Positions 1-8,624 of a stretch of DNA of 37,142 nucleotides are shown one piece after another. Numbering within the stretch: the first letter of the stretch is position 1; every line of letters begins with the position of its first letter. This stretch comes from an uncultured Pelagibacteraceae bacterium (GTDB lineage: Bacteria > Pseudomonadota > Alphaproteobacteria > Pelagibacterales > Pelagibacteraceae): positions 1 to 37,142 of the forward strand of contig CACMJB010000010.1 of the NCBI GenBank assembly GCA_902613915.1. Direction: 5' to 3'. A model generated the notes under the pieces. The model was not told the DNA's origin. It was given only the letters and a program-made list of their open reading frames with translations, and did no database searches. Made by a program: the position numbers and the translations under genes.

Positions 1-1357
1 TAAAGATGCTTTCAACTGCTTTTAATTCTTCTCTCTTGGCAAGAAATACAACTAGATCATCTTTCTCAAAAATAAAACTAGATCTTGGAATAATTACTTG
101 ATCTTTTCTCAAGATTGCACCAATCCTAATATCTTCAGGTAAGTTCGAGTCACGGATTTTTTTATTTATTAATTCCGACTTTTCAGAAATTTTTGCTTCA
201 ATAAATTCATATTCTCCATCTAGTAAAGAATAAACCGTACCAATAGTTCCTCTATGAACATGTTCCATTATTCTTGAAACAGTTGTCATACGCGGATCGA
301 CTAAATCATCAATATTAAGCGAGTCTTGTAAAAGGCTGTAATTTGTTTTGTTAACTATTGCGATGGTTCTTTTTTTGAGCCCTGTTTTTTCTGCAAGAAC
401 GCATGCCATCATGTTGTTTTCATCATCATTAGTTAAAGCTAATACAGTTTCTGAACCTTCAAGATTAGCTTCTTTTAGAATTTCTTCATCTAAAGCATCA
501 CCGTTTATTACTATCGATGAAGAAAGCTCATTAGCTATTTCTTCAGCTCTTTGTTTATTTTTTTCAATTATTTTAATCCTTAGATCTTCAAAATTTTCTT
601 CAAGCATTTTAGCTAAGTGTAGACCAATATTTCCTCCTCCAATGATTAAAACATTTTTTGAAACTTTTTCTTCATGTCCAAATGCTTTTAAAATAGGAGT
701 TAATTGATCACTGCTAACAACAACATATACGTTGTCGTCCTCTAACATTTGATCGTTTTTCTTTAAGTATACAAATTTTCCTTTTCTCATAGCTCCAAGG
801 ATATTTGCTTTAAAATCTGGAAATTTTTCTGTTAATTTTTTTAGTGGTATATTTTTAATTGGACAATTCTTTTCAATAGAAATTTCCAACATTTTTACTT
901 TGTTTTTACCAAAAGGAACGTTATCTAAAGCTCCTGGTGCTTCTAGTCTTCTGTATAGTGATTTAGCTACCTCTAATTCAGGTGAAATAATAACATCTAT
1001 TGGTATATTAGATTTATTATATAGCTTTCCCCATTTACCTTCTAAAAAGTCTTTAGTTCTAATACGAGCTATCTTTTTAGAAACATTAAATAAAGAACTA
1101 GCCAACTGACAAACGATCATATTAGTTTCGTCATTTCTTGTGACAGCTATAACCATATCAGCTTTTTCTGCTCCTGCATTTTCTAAAACGCTAGGAAGCG
1201 TAGCTCTTCCAACAATCCCTTTTACGTCCTGGGTTTCATTTATTTTCTTAATATCTTCTGACGATTGATCAATTACAGTAACGGAGTGACCCTGAGCAGA
1301 CAATTGTTTACTAATTGAAAAGCCAACTTTACCGGCTCCACATATAATTATGTTCAT
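1..1357 (-). CDS. trkA: Trk potassium uptake regulator TrkA (3' end cut by window edge)
   Basis: Peripheral cytoplasmic NAD-binding subunit that gates the TrkH/TrkG potassium channel. The frame is open from an ATG at 1357 to the window start, about 452 residues, so only a few C-terminal residues should be missing for a family of about 458. Two RCK repeats are visible: a Rossmann glycine motif at residues 7-12 (GAGKVG), and a second, GGGNIG, near residue 236, each followed by a TrkA-C type segment (for example the IPLKKL and RDSNLP regions). The stop of ntrX lies just downstream of... more exactly, ntrX ends at 2727-1360 on the same strand and trkA starts 2 bases after the ntrX stop, so they are co-transcribed. 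ntrYX-trkA order is common in alphaproteobacteria. Identification is strong. Confidence 0.93.
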   Translation of the reverse strand, partial: MNIIICGAGKVGFSISKQLSAQGHSVTVIDQSSEDIKKINETQDVKGIVGRATLPSVLENAGAEKADMVIAVTRNDETNMIVCQLASSLFNVSKKIARIRTKDFLEGKWGKLYNKSNIPIDVIISPELEVAKSLYRRLEAPGALDNVPFGKNKVKMLEISIEKNCPIKNIPLKKLTEKFPDFKANILGAMRKGKFVYLKKNDQMLEDDNVYVVVSSDQLTPILKAFGHEEKVSKNVLIIGGGNIGLHLAKMLEENFEDLRIKIIEKNKQRAEEIANELSSSIVINGDALDEEILKEANLEGSETVLALTNDDENNMMACVLAEKTGLKKRTIAIVNKTNYSLLQDSLNIDDLVDPRMTTVSRIMEHVHRGTIGTVYSLLDGEYEFIEAKISEKSELINKKIRDSNLPEDIRIGAILRKDQVIIPRSSFIFEKDDLVVFLAKREELKAVESIF

Positions 1358-1359
1358 TT

Positions 1360-2727
1360 TTAATTGATTCCTTTAATACCTAAAGATTTTAATTTTCTAT
1401 GAAGTGCTGATCTCTCCATGCCAATAAAGTCAGCAGTTTTTGAAATATTTCCGTGATGTTTTTTTAGTTGTGTTGTTAAGTATTCTTTTTCAAAATGTTC
1501 TCTTGCTTCTTTTAATGGAGATTGAAATGATTGCGTTAAGATATTGTTCTCCTCTGTAGTTTTTGAAAAAGGATTTAATATATCATTAATCAACTGGTTA
1601 ATTTTATCTTTACTTTCATTTGATGACAAAATAGTTATTCTTTCAATTAAATTTCTAAGTTCTCTTACATTTCCAGGCCAGCTATAGGTGTATAAGCTGT
1701 CATTTTTTATGTCTATATTCGGCTCTTGAACCCCATTAATTTCTGCAAGTTTAGTTTTAAAATAGTTTATTAATAAAGGAATATCTTCACTTCTTGAAGA
1801 TAGTGAATTTAATTCTATAGGCATTACATTTAATCTATGAAAAAGATCCTCTCTAAATTTATTTTCTTTAACTAATTGCTTAAGATCTTTAGATGTGGAT
1901 GAAATAAGTCTTATATTTACATTTATATCTTTAGAACCATTAATTCGTTTAAACTTTTGATCTATTAAAACTCTTAAAACATTTGCTTGAGTTTCATAAG
2001 GAATTTCGGATACTTCATCTATAAGTAGTGTTCCTTTGTTTGCTCTTTCTAATGCTCCAAAAGAAATATTCCCATCATCAAATTCTTCACCAAACAATTC
2101 TTTTTCATAAGTTCTTTCCTTAAGTAACGCTGCATTGATAATAACAAATGGTTCTTTTGCTCTTCCTGAATTTTTGTGAATTTTTCTCGCAACTAATTCT
2201 TTACCAGAACCTGTAGGTCCAGAAATTAAAACCCTACTTTCCGAAGTAGATAATTTTTCGATAGTTTTTCTAACTTTAACCATATCAGGGCTATCTCCAA
2301 TAAGGTTAAATGAGTGGAATAATTTATTTTCGATAATATCTTTTTCTTTTTTAAGTAATGACGACTCCAAAGCTCTATTTACATAATTTAATATTTTTTC
2401 TTTTGAAAAGGGTTTTTCAATAAACTCATAGGCACCTAGCCTTATTGCTTCAACAGCAACTTTCACAGTTGCATGTCCTGAGATCATGATAACTGGGATA
2501 TTTTTATTTTTTTTTATAATCAATTTTAATAAATCTATACCGTCTTTATCAGGCTTATCTAATTTGATATCTAAAATTGCCAGATCAGGAAGGCGTTTAT
2601 TTATTTCTAAAACTGCTTGATCATAATTTGCAGCAGTTCTAATTTTATAATTTTGTTCTTCTAGAATATTGCTAACTAAAAATCTAATATCTGGATTATC
2701 GTCTATAACTAAAATTTCTTTAAGCAT
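1360..2727 (-). CDS. ntrX: Nitrogen-type response regulator NtrX
   Basis: DNA-binding response regulator, partner of NtrY. Receiver domain at residues 1-120 with acidic pocket D9/D10, phospho-acceptor D53 and K105. AAA+ domain from about 140 to 380 with Walker A GPTGSGKE (170-177) and Walker B TLLIDE (233-238). A Fis-type helix-turn-helix lies at about 425-452. The GAFTGA loop that contacts sigma-54, expected between LFGEE and FGALE near residues 213-225, is absent: the stretch reads FDDGNISFGALE. It therefore probably does not drive sigma-54 promoters and acts as an ordinary DNA-binding regulator, as reported for some alphaproteobacterial NtrX. The start overlaps the ntrY stop by 8 bases, and trkA follows 2 bases downstream. 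The pair probably reports nitrogen or redox state, but the signal is not visible in sequence. Confidence 0.92.
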   Translation of the reverse strand: MLKEILVIDDNPDIRFLVSNILEEQNYKIRTAANYDQAVLEINKRLPDLAILDIKLDKPDKDGIDLLKLIIKKNKNIPVIMISGHATVKVAVEAIRLGAYEFIEKPFSKEKILNYVNRALESSLLKKEKDIIENKLFHSFNLIGDSPDMVKVRKTIEKLSTSESRVLISGPTGSGKELVARKIHKNSGRAKEPFVIINAALLKERTYEKELFGEEFDDGNISFGALERANKGTLLIDEVSEIPYETQANVLRVLIDQKFKRINGSKDINVNIRLISSTSKDLKQLVKENKFREDLFHRLNVMPIELNSLSSRSEDIPLLINYFKTKLAEINGVQEPNIDIKNDSLYTYSWPGNVRELRNLIERITILSSNESKDKINQLINDILNPFSKTTEENNILTQSFQSPLKEAREHFEKEYLTTQLKKHHGNISKTADFIGMERSALHRKLKSLGIKGIN

Positions 2728-4498
2728 ATTTAGGTAATGATATTGTAACTATAGTGCCCTCATTGTCTTTGTTTTTTTTAATTGAAAAACTTCCATTATG
2801 TTCATTTATTATTTTAGTTACTATCGGAAGCCCTAAACCTGTTCCTGTTTTTTTAGTGGTAAAGTAAGGTGTCATTGCTTTTTTAGCGTCTGTAATACCT
2901 GGGCCATTATCATGTATTCTTAAAACTATATAGTCATTATTGCTAACTATTTCTATGTCAATATTTCCTTTAAAATTAGGGTCTTTCTGCTTATTATCTT
3001 CCAGTGCCTCTTCTGAATTCTTTATAAGATTAATCATAACTCGATTCAATTGATCCTCGTCACCTTCAATGAATTTATCTTGAGTATTTTTAATTATATT
3101 AATTGAATTTTTTGAAGTCATTTTGATAAAGTCAGAAGATTTAGAAATTAGTTGTACTAGATCAATTTTTTTAAATATAGGTCTTGGCATTCTAGCAAAA
3201 TTTGAAAATTCATTAACAAGTTTTTCAATATCTCTAATTTGTCTATTAATGGTTTCTAAATATTTTTCAAAATTTTTACTATCTTGGTTTAATTTATTTT
3301 TATATTTTTCTCTTAAGCTATCAATAGAAAGCTGAATTGGAGTTAAAGGATTTTTTATCTCGTGAGCTAACTTTCTTGCAACGCTTTCCCAAGCCTCATA
3401 TCTTTCAGTAATTAATAGCTTATCTTGTTGTTCTTTCAATCTTTCAATCATTTGGTTAAAGTTTTTATTTAATTGTTGAAATTCTTCATCTGTTTCTAAT
3501 TCTGGAACTTTTACATCAAGTGCTCCTTTGCTTATTGAATCTGATGCTCCGATTAAGTTTATGATAGGTTTAGTTAATCTTGATGCAAAAGTAATAGCTA
3601 TTGAAGTAGATAAAAATAATAGTAATGTAACTACGATAATGTAAATGACCGCAAAAGTAACTTTTATTCCAGTTTGGCTATTTTCTACTGAATAATAAAA
3701 GCTTACAGCTTGCTCAGTTTCATTTAGGTATCTTAAGATCTCAGGATCAATATTTCTTGAAATATACAAATAAGTATCAACTAGAGAAGTTAATTTAGTC
3801 ATCACAGTTGTTTTATTTTCTAAATTATCAGAAATAAAAACCGGTTTTCCCTCTAAAGCTTCATCGTAATCTTCGTCTGCAGGAATTACAAATTCTTCGG
3901 TTATGTCCCTAACATCTGATAGAAGTATATTTCCAAGGCTGTCGATTAAATAAACATCGTCGACTCTTCTTAGTATTTTTTCTGATCTTACAATATTCTG
4001 AAATCGATTTGGATTTGAATAGTATAGTCCAGATGCCCGATTCAGTCCTACACTCATCAGTATTACATCTGATAAAACATTCTCTTTACTTTCTTCTAAA
4101 TAGTTTTTAGCAACATCGAATGAGTTGTTAACAGCATTTGTAATTTGTTTATCGAAATAGTTTTGAATTCCAAAATTAAAAATAAACAATGAAAATATAG
4201 CGACGATTAAGGATGGAATCACAGTGAATAATGAAAATACAGATATATATTTTAAGTTAGTTTGTGAGCCTTTCTTGTTTTTTTTTCCTGTATAATAAAA
4301 CCGATAAAAATTTCTGAAAATTAAAGTAAAAAAAAGAAGTAATAGAAAAATATCAACGATTAATAAATTTTGTAAATTTTTATCTGTAAGCGGAATAAAA
4401 CCTTCGTTGATAAATGTTAAAAAAGTAATAATCCCCATGAAAATACATAGAAATGAAGATAAAATAATCCAATTAAAGTTTTTAATTATCTTAAACAT
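2720..4498 (-). CDS. ntrY: Membrane sensor histidine kinase NtrY, short form
   Basis: Inner-membrane sensor kinase of the NtrYX two-component system. Three membrane segments near residues 10-30, 45-65 and 86-110, then an extracytoplasmic region at about 112-278, then a fourth segment at about 280-305. A HAMP linker follows (305-360), then the dimerisation/phosphoacceptor helix with H379 (KLAHEIKNPLTP). The ATPase domain shows N-box N493, G1 box DNGPGI (530-535) and G2 box GTGLGLP (552-558). At 592 residues it is shorter than typical NtrY (about 730-770): HAMP runs almost directly into the phosphoacceptor helix, so the usual PAS domain is missing. It is first gene of ntrY-ntrX-trkA and is divergent from ispDF. 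Confidence 0.93.
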   Translation of the reverse strand: MFKIIKNFNWIILSSFLCIFMGIITFLTFINEGFIPLTDKNLQNLLIVDIFLLLLFFTLIFRNFYRFYYTGKKNKKGSQTNLKYISVFSLFTVIPSLIVAIFSLFIFNFGIQNYFDKQITNAVNNSFDVAKNYLEESKENVLSDVILMSVGLNRASGLYYSNPNRFQNIVRSEKILRRVDDVYLIDSLGNILLSDVRDITEEFVIPADEDYDEALEGKPVFISDNLENKTTVMTKLTSLVDTYLYISRNIDPEILRYLNETEQAVSFYYSVENSQTGIKVTFAVIYIIVVTLLLFLSTSIAITFASRLTKPIINLIGASDSISKGALDVKVPELETDEEFQQLNKNFNQMIERLKEQQDKLLITERYEAWESVARKLAHEIKNPLTPIQLSIDSLREKYKNKLNQDSKNFEKYLETINRQIRDIEKLVNEFSNFARMPRPIFKKIDLVQLISKSSDFIKMTSKNSINIIKNTQDKFIEGDEDQLNRVMINLIKNSEEALEDNKQKDPNFKGNIDIEIVSNNDYIVLRIHDNGPGITDAKKAMTPYFTTKKTGTGLGLPIVTKIINEHNGSFSIKKNKDNEGTIVTISLPKYA

Positions 4499-4546
4499 CT
4501 TAATTAACCATTAAATATCTATATAAATATTATATAAGTAAAAGCC
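4499..4546. promoter_or_regulatory. Divergent promoter region ntrY / ispDF
   Basis: Only 48 bases separate the ntrY start (minus strand) from the ispDF start (plus strand), so promoters for both operons must lie here or in the adjacent coding ends. The stretch is nearly pure A+T and holds several TATA-like hexamers (for example TATATAAG shortly before the ispDF ATG), so individual -10 boxes cannot be assigned. No hairpin or operator was recognised. Confidence 0.4.
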
Positions 4547-5692
4547 ATGAGTTTTTGTTTAATAATTCTTGCAGGAGGTAATAGCCATAGATTTGGTTCT
4601 AATATAGGCAAACCATACCAAAAATTAGGGGGCAAATCATTAATAGAAATAAATATAAATAAAGCTCTTCAATTTAAAGCAATTAAACAAATTATTCTTG
4701 TTTATAACAAAAAAGACTCAAAAAAAGTTAAATCACTCAAACTAAAAAATGTAAAATTGATTTCTGGTGGCAAAAGCAGAAAAGAGTCTACTTTTAATGC
4801 GCTAAAATATTTAATTAAACAAAAAGGTATTAATAAAGTTTTAATTCACGACGTTGCAAGACCTAATTTTTCTTTAAAATTATTTAATTCAATTTTAAAG
4901 AATATGAAATCAGCTAGAGCCGTAATACCAAAGATTAAAGTTCAAGATGCTATCAAACAATTAATTGACTCGAGCAAAGAAGAGTACATTGTTGGAAAAA
5001 AAAAAGATAACTTATTTTTAACCCAAACACCTCAAGCTTTTAATTTAAAAGAAATTTATTATTTACATAAAACTAATTCTGGGAAATATAAAGACGATGA
5101 TATTTCTTTATATATGGATTTGAATAAAGTTAAATTTATCGAAGGTGAAAAAAATAATTTTAAAATTACAGACAGAGAGGACTTTGAAAATTTAAAAAAT
5201 ATTTATAAATCTAAGCAAAGTGTAGGAATAGGGTTTGATGTTCATAGACTTATTCCTAAAAGAAAACTTTACTTGGCTGGCTTAAAAATCAAATCAAAAC
5301 TCGGGACATTAGGTCATTCAGATGGAGATCCTGTTCTTCATTCTATTACAGATGCAATCTTAGGAGCATGTAAAATGGGAGACATTGGTCAAATGTTTTC
5401 AGATAAAAGTAAAAAATTTAAGAATATTAGGTCTACAATTTTACTTCGCCAAGTTATAGAACAGATAAAATCAATAGGTTACTATATTAATAATATCGAT
5501 ATAAATATCATTACTCAAACACCAAAAATAAAAAATTATAAAAAAAAGATGATTGAGAATATCGCAAAACTTTGTGAAATATCTATTAATCAAATTAATA
5601 TTAAAGGTAAAACAACTGAAAAATTAGGAGTTGTTGGAAAAGAAAAAGCAATAGCCTGTGAAGTAATAACTTCTGTAATTAAATATGATTAA
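4547..5692 (+). CDS. ispDF: Bifunctional MEP-pathway enzyme IspD-IspF
   Basis: Fusion that carries out two steps of non-mevalonate isoprenoid synthesis. IspD (MEP cytidylyltransferase) makes CDP-ME from CTP and MEP; IspF makes the 2,4-cyclodiphosphate from CDP-ME 2-phosphate. The IspD half (about 1-222) shows the nucleotide-binding start LAGGNSHRFG with R14, K22 of KPYQKL, HDVARP (101-106) and TQTPQAF (159-165). The IspF half (about 225-381) shows metal ligands D231 and H233 (GFDVHR) and H265, GHSDGDPVLH, and TTEKLG near the end. Both active sites look complete. Such fusions are usual in alphaproteobacteria. First gene of ispDF-pgpA-pncC; its stop overlaps pgpA by 8 bases. Confidence 0.96.
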   Translation: MSFCLIILAGGNSHRFGSNIGKPYQKLGGKSLIEININKALQFKAIKQIILVYNKKDSKKVKSLKLKNVKLISGGKSRKESTFNALKYLIKQKGINKVLIHDVARPNFSLKLFNSILKNMKSARAVIPKIKVQDAIKQLIDSSKEEYIVGKKKDNLFLTQTPQAFNLKEIYYLHKTNSGKYKDDDISLYMDLNKVKFIEGEKNNFKITDREDFENLKNIYKSKQSVGIGFDVHRLIPKRKLYLAGLKIKSKLGTLGHSDGDPVLHSITDAILGACKMGDIGQMFSDKSKKFKNIRSTILLRQVIEQIKSIGYYINNIDINIITQTPKIKNYKKKMIENIAKLCEISINQINIKGKTTEKLGVVGKEKAIACEVITSVIKYD

Positions 5693-6188
5693 AACACTAA
5701 ACTATTTATTTGTTACATGTTTTGGAATTGGCTCTTTTAGATATGCGCCTGGGACAATTACATCTTTAGTGACTACAGTTTTTTTATTTAGTTTATTTCA
5801 CATTATTAAACTACCATCTTACATTATTCTTTTTATTTTATTGATAGTTTTCATTTATTCTTTTTATGCAGTCTCCTATTATATAAAAGAAAATGATAAT
5901 AAAGATCCAAAAGAGGTTGTTGTTGATGAGTTCATTGGTCAATCTATTCCAATTTATCTTTATGAAGTTTCTCATAGCACCATTAAAGATCCTCAAGAAG
6001 CCATTTTATTCTATTTATATATTTTTATCTTATTTAGATATTTTGATATTAGAAAACCTTTTCCAGTAAACTTCTTTGATAAAAAATTTAAAAATAGTTT
6101 TGGTGTAATATTTGATGATGTTGTAGCAGGCTTATATGTTGTTTTGACACTCATAATTTTTATGATAATTAAATCTAAATTTTTCTAA
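5685..6188 (+). CDS. pgpA: Phosphatidylglycerophosphatase A
   Basis: Inner-membrane phosphatase that removes phosphate from phosphatidylglycerophosphate to give phosphatidylglycerol. 167 residues, the normal PgpA size. Family motifs: FGIGSFRYAPGT near residues 14-25, acidic VVDEFIGQ near 85, RYFDIRKPFP near 119, and FDDVVAGLY near 144-152. Hydrophobic spans occupy about 25-65 and the C-terminus. It overlaps the ispDF stop by 8 bases, and its TAA shares one base with the ATG of the next gene (TAATG), so the three genes are translationally coupled. The ispDF-pgpA-cinA order recurs in alphaproteobacteria. Confidence 0.92.
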   Translation: MIKTLNYLFVTCFGIGSFRYAPGTITSLVTTVFLFSLFHIIKLPSYIILFILLIVFIYSFYAVSYYIKENDNKDPKEVVVDEFIGQSIPIYLYEVSHSTIKDPQEAILFYLYIFILFRYFDIRKPFPVNFFDKKFKNSFGVIFDDVVAGLYVVLTLIIFMIIKSKFF

Positions 6189-6658
6189 TGAATTTAAGTC
6201 AAAAAATAGTTTCATTATTAAAAAAGAAGAAACTTAAACTAGCTGTTGCAGAGTCGTGCACTGGCGGGATGTTATCTAGCGCTATAATATCTGTAGGCGG
6301 ATCATCAAAAGTATTCAGTATGGGGTTAGTTACTTACTCAAATCAAGCTAAAACAAGCATATTAAAAATACCAAAACAAATCATTAATAAAAATGGAGCT
6401 GTCAGCGTTCAATGTTGTCTAGCAATGGTTAATAACTTGAGTAAAATTAGTAAATCAAAAGCATGTATTTCAATAACAGGAATAGCTGGTCCTAAAGGCG
6501 GATCTAAACAAAAGCCAGTTGGTTTAGTTTATATTGGAGTTAAAATTGGAAAAAAAGTTATTGTAAATAAATGTAATTTTAAAAATAAGGGTAGAGCTTT
6601 CATTCAAAAACAAACAGTAAAAAAAGCATTAAACTTATTAGCTGATTTAATCAGATAG
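6188..6658 (+). CDS. pncC: CinA C-terminal domain protein (nicotinamide-nucleotide amidase)
   Basis: Stand-alone C-terminal CinA domain, 156 residues. The family deamidates NMN to nicotinic acid mononucleotide in pyridine nucleotide recycling. Seen: AESCTGGMLSSAI near residue 20 with the catalytic-region Ser-Cys-Thr, GSSKVFSMGLVTYSN, NGAVS, and ITGIAGPKGGS followed by KPVGLVYIG. The N-terminal MoCF-like CinA domain is absent, as in E. coli PncC/YgaD. The start uses TAATG with the pgpA stop. The 3' end overlaps the convergent small membrane gene at 6651 by 8 bases, leaving no room for a terminator between them. Confidence 0.88.
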   Translation: MNLSQKIVSLLKKKKLKLAVAESCTGGMLSSAIISVGGSSKVFSMGLVTYSNQAKTSILKIPKQIINKNGAVSVQCCLAMVNNLSKISKSKACISITGIAGPKGGSKQKPVGLVYIGVKIGKKVIVNKCNFKNKGRAFIQKQTVKKALNLLADLIR

Positions 6659-6962
6659 GGTAACTAAACTGTGGATTGACTATAAAATTTAAAAGGTGGG
6701 AAGTAAAACTATTAAGCAACAAGAATATTACAAACGCAATTAAATACAAAATAAAAACTAAAAAATTTCTTGCTCTTTTTTTCACTAGTAAATCTTTGTT
6801 TTCTGGAACCCAATCTTTATTAGGAGATTTAAAGTCATAAGAAAACATCCAATAAGTTATATCGCTTTCATTAGGATCACCTGTTCTAATTTTTTTTATA
6901 TATGATGCTAGACTTTTAAATGTGAAAAAAAAAACTACCAATAAAACAGAAACTATTAACAT
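6651..6962 (-). CDS. Small two-TM membrane protein of unknown function
   Basis: 103 residues; I do not recognise a family. A hydrophobic segment at residues 1-20 is followed by a charged cytoplasmic-type loop (KKIRTGDPNESD, then PNKDWVPENKDLLVKKRARN), and a second hydrophobic span covers about 68-90. It reads as a small inner-membrane protein with two helices. The start overlaps the stop of the START-domain gene (TAATG), so it is the last gene of the tpiA-to-lipA operon. It is probably a lineage-specific gene. The coding call is supported by coupling, length and clean membrane pattern. Confidence 0.7.
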   Translation of the reverse strand: MLIVSVLLVVFFFTFKSLASYIKKIRTGDPNESDITYWMFSYDFKSPNKDWVPENKDLLVKKRARNFLVFILYLIAFVIFLLLNSFTSHLLNFIVNPQFSYPI

Positions 6963-7405
6963 TATTTATATAATTGTATTGCTCTTTCTTCGAATGCTTT
7001 AGCAATTTTATTCAAACCAAGCTCAAAAGATTTTTTCATAATACCATTTAAAATTGGATTTTTTAATTCAAAATCAATGAAAAATTCCAGTTGGGTATTA
7101 TTATTTATCTCCTTAAAGAACCATTCGTTTTTAAGATGTTTTAATGGTCCGTCTAAATTTGTAACAATTATTTTATCTGATGCTTTGTGATACGTTACAT
7201 GACTTGAAAAAGTTTCATTTAAAATACTTTTTCCAACTTTTAAATCTCCATTAAAAGTAATTAAGTCTGTGCTCTCGTTTTTATCAAAAATTTTGCCTTC
7301 CATGCACCAAGGAACGAACTCTGGATACTTCTCTATATCAAGAACCATTTCTATAAGTTGATCTTTTTTACAAGGAATAATTTTTTTTATTGCTGCGGTC
7401 GACAT
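6962..7405 (-). CDS. START-domain protein, Coq10/RatA family (ubiquinone-binding)
   Basis: 147 residues, the full length of the Coq10/RatA START-like family (polyketide cyclase/dehydrase fold). Typical signature: the opening [19 protein letters not shown], then [12 protein letters not shown] near residues 27-38, and the long C-terminal helix [12 protein letters not shown]. Members bind ubiquinone or lipid in a hydrophobic cavity and support respiration. Some databases label the family as a RatA ribosome toxin, but there is no antitoxin partner here and the lipA-coq10-cinA neighbourhood is a standard alphaproteobacterial one, so the Coq10-like role is favoured. The start overlaps the lipA 3' end by 19 bases. 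Confidence 0.82.
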   Translation of the reverse strand: MSTAAIKKIIPCKKDQLIEMVLDIEKYPEFVPWCMEGKIFDKNESTDLITFNGDLKVGKSILNETFSSHVTYHKASDKIIVTNLDGPLKHLKNEWFFKEINNNTQLEFFIDFELKNPILNGIMKKSFELGLNKIAKAFEERAIQLYK

Positions 7406-8331
7406 TCGAGTTTTTTATTTCTTGCATCTTGTAATTTTCTAAAATCTTCATCCGCATGATACGAAGATCTTGTTAATGGTGATGAAGAAACTAATGAAAA
7501 CCCTTTAGTCTTTGCAATATTTTCAAATTCTTTAAATTCATCGGGATGATAATATCTATCTAATGGGTGGTGCTGAGCAGATGGCTGTAAATATTGACCG
7601 ATAGTAATAAAATCAACCTCTGCTGATCTTAAATCATCCATAACTTGAATTACTTCCTCTTTAGTTTCACCTAAGCCCACCATAATTCCAGATTTAGTAA
7701 AAACTTTTTTATTAAATTTTTTTGCATTTTTTAAAAGTTCTAAAGATGCAAAATACCGTGCCCCTGGTCTAACTTTTGCATAAAGTCTTGGAACAGTTTC
7801 AATATTGTGATTAAAAACATCTAAATCTGCCTCTAAAACTTTTTTATAAGCTTCACCTTTTCTTAAAAAATCTGGAGTTAAAACTTCAATTGAAGTGTTT
7901 GGATTTTTTTCTCTAGTAGCTTTTACAACTTTATAAAAATGTTCTGAGCCACCATCATCTAAATCATCTCTATCTACAGAAGTTATAACAACATGTTTCA
8001 AATTTAAACTTTTTACAGCGTTTGAAATTTTAGCAGGTTCAAAAATATCTAGATCTGTTGGTTTACCAGTTTTAACGTCACAAAATGCGCAAGCTCTTGT
8101 GCAGGTATCTCCCATAATCATAAAAGTTGCATGCTTTTTGCTCCAACATTCGGTTATATTTGGACAATTAGCTTCCTGGCAAACAGTTACTAAATTATTT
8201 TGATTAACTACTTGTTTTGTTTGAAAAAAAACTTGGGAGTCTACAATCTTTGATCTTATCCACTCCGGCTTTTTTTTAATTGGATTTACAGGTTTATTTA
8301 CTTTCTCAGGATGTCTAACTTTTTCATTCAT
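7387..8331 (-). CDS. lipA: Lipoyl synthase
   Basis: Radical SAM enzyme that inserts two sulfurs into octanoyl groups on lipoate-dependent enzymes (pyruvate and 2-oxoglutarate dehydrogenases, glycine cleavage H protein). The auxiliary 4Fe-4S ligands are C51, C56 and C62 ([12 protein letters not shown]); the radical SAM cluster is C77-x3-C81-x2-C84. The C-terminal [12 protein letters not shown] provides the serine ligand. 314 residues is normal. It shares an ATGA with the upstream ftsB-like gene. In many alphaproteobacteria pdhABC-lpd lie between ftsB and lipA; here they are missing from this site. Confidence 0.97.
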   Translation of the reverse strand: MNEKVRHPEKVNKPVNPIKKKPEWIRSKIVDSQVFFQTKQVVNQNNLVTVCQEANCPNITECWSKKHATFMIMGDTCTRACAFCDVKTGKPTDLDIFEPAKISNAVKSLNLKHVVITSVDRDDLDDGGSEHFYKVVKATREKNPNTSIEVLTPDFLRKGEAYKKVLEADLDVFNHNIETVPRLYAKVRPGARYFASLELLKNAKKFNKKVFTKSGIMVGLGETKEEVIQVMDDLRSAEVDFITIGQYLQPSAQHHPLDRYYHPDEFKEFENIAKTKGFSLVSSSPLTRSSYHADEDFRKLQDARNKKLECRPQQ

Positions 8332-8621
8332 TTTAGTTTTATTGTTATTTCGTCTTGTTTTACGTAATTAAACTTTTCTCTATAAAGAATTTCTAAATAA
8401 TCCCTGTCATTATTATTAATTAAAGAAATTTTATGGTCTAAATCTTTTAATTTTGTAGTTAATTTCTTATTTTTATCTAATAATTCCTCATAAGTATTTT
8501 TTTTATCAAAGTAAGAGATTAGCCCCCTCTCGCCTCCAATAAGATTTATTGCAATATATAGAGTAAAAAAAATATTAAATAATAAAAATTTTTTATTTTT
8601 CAAACTTTCAAATAGCCTCAT
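8328..8621 (-). CDS. ftsB: FtsB/DivIC-family septum protein
   Basis: 97-residue bitopic membrane protein. A short cytoplasmic N-terminus is followed by one membrane helix (about 11-28), the [10 protein letters not shown] segment typical of alphaproteobacterial FtsB, a charged coiled coil (about 38-70) and the ending [14 protein letters not shown], which matches the family's conserved RE/ExLGYVxPGE-like tail. FtsB links FtsL and FtsQ in the divisome. It starts 3 bases after the eno stop and overlaps lipA by 4 bases. The eno-ftsB adjacency is the usual one in this class. Confidence 0.85.
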   Translation of the reverse strand: MRLFESLKNKKFLLFNIFFTLYIAINLIGGERGLISYFDKKNTYEELLDKNKKLTTKLKDLDHKISLINNNDRDYLEILYREKFNYVKQDEITIKLK

Positions 8622-8624
8622 TAA

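Noticed and set aside
348-1109. Plus-strand ORFs of 119 and 69 codons
   Set aside because: They lie fully inside trkA on the opposite strand and show no protein-like features of their own.
6962-7405. RatA toxin of a toxin-antitoxin pair
   Set aside because: No antitoxin gene is present, and the lipA-coq10-cinA context supports the ubiquinone-binding family.
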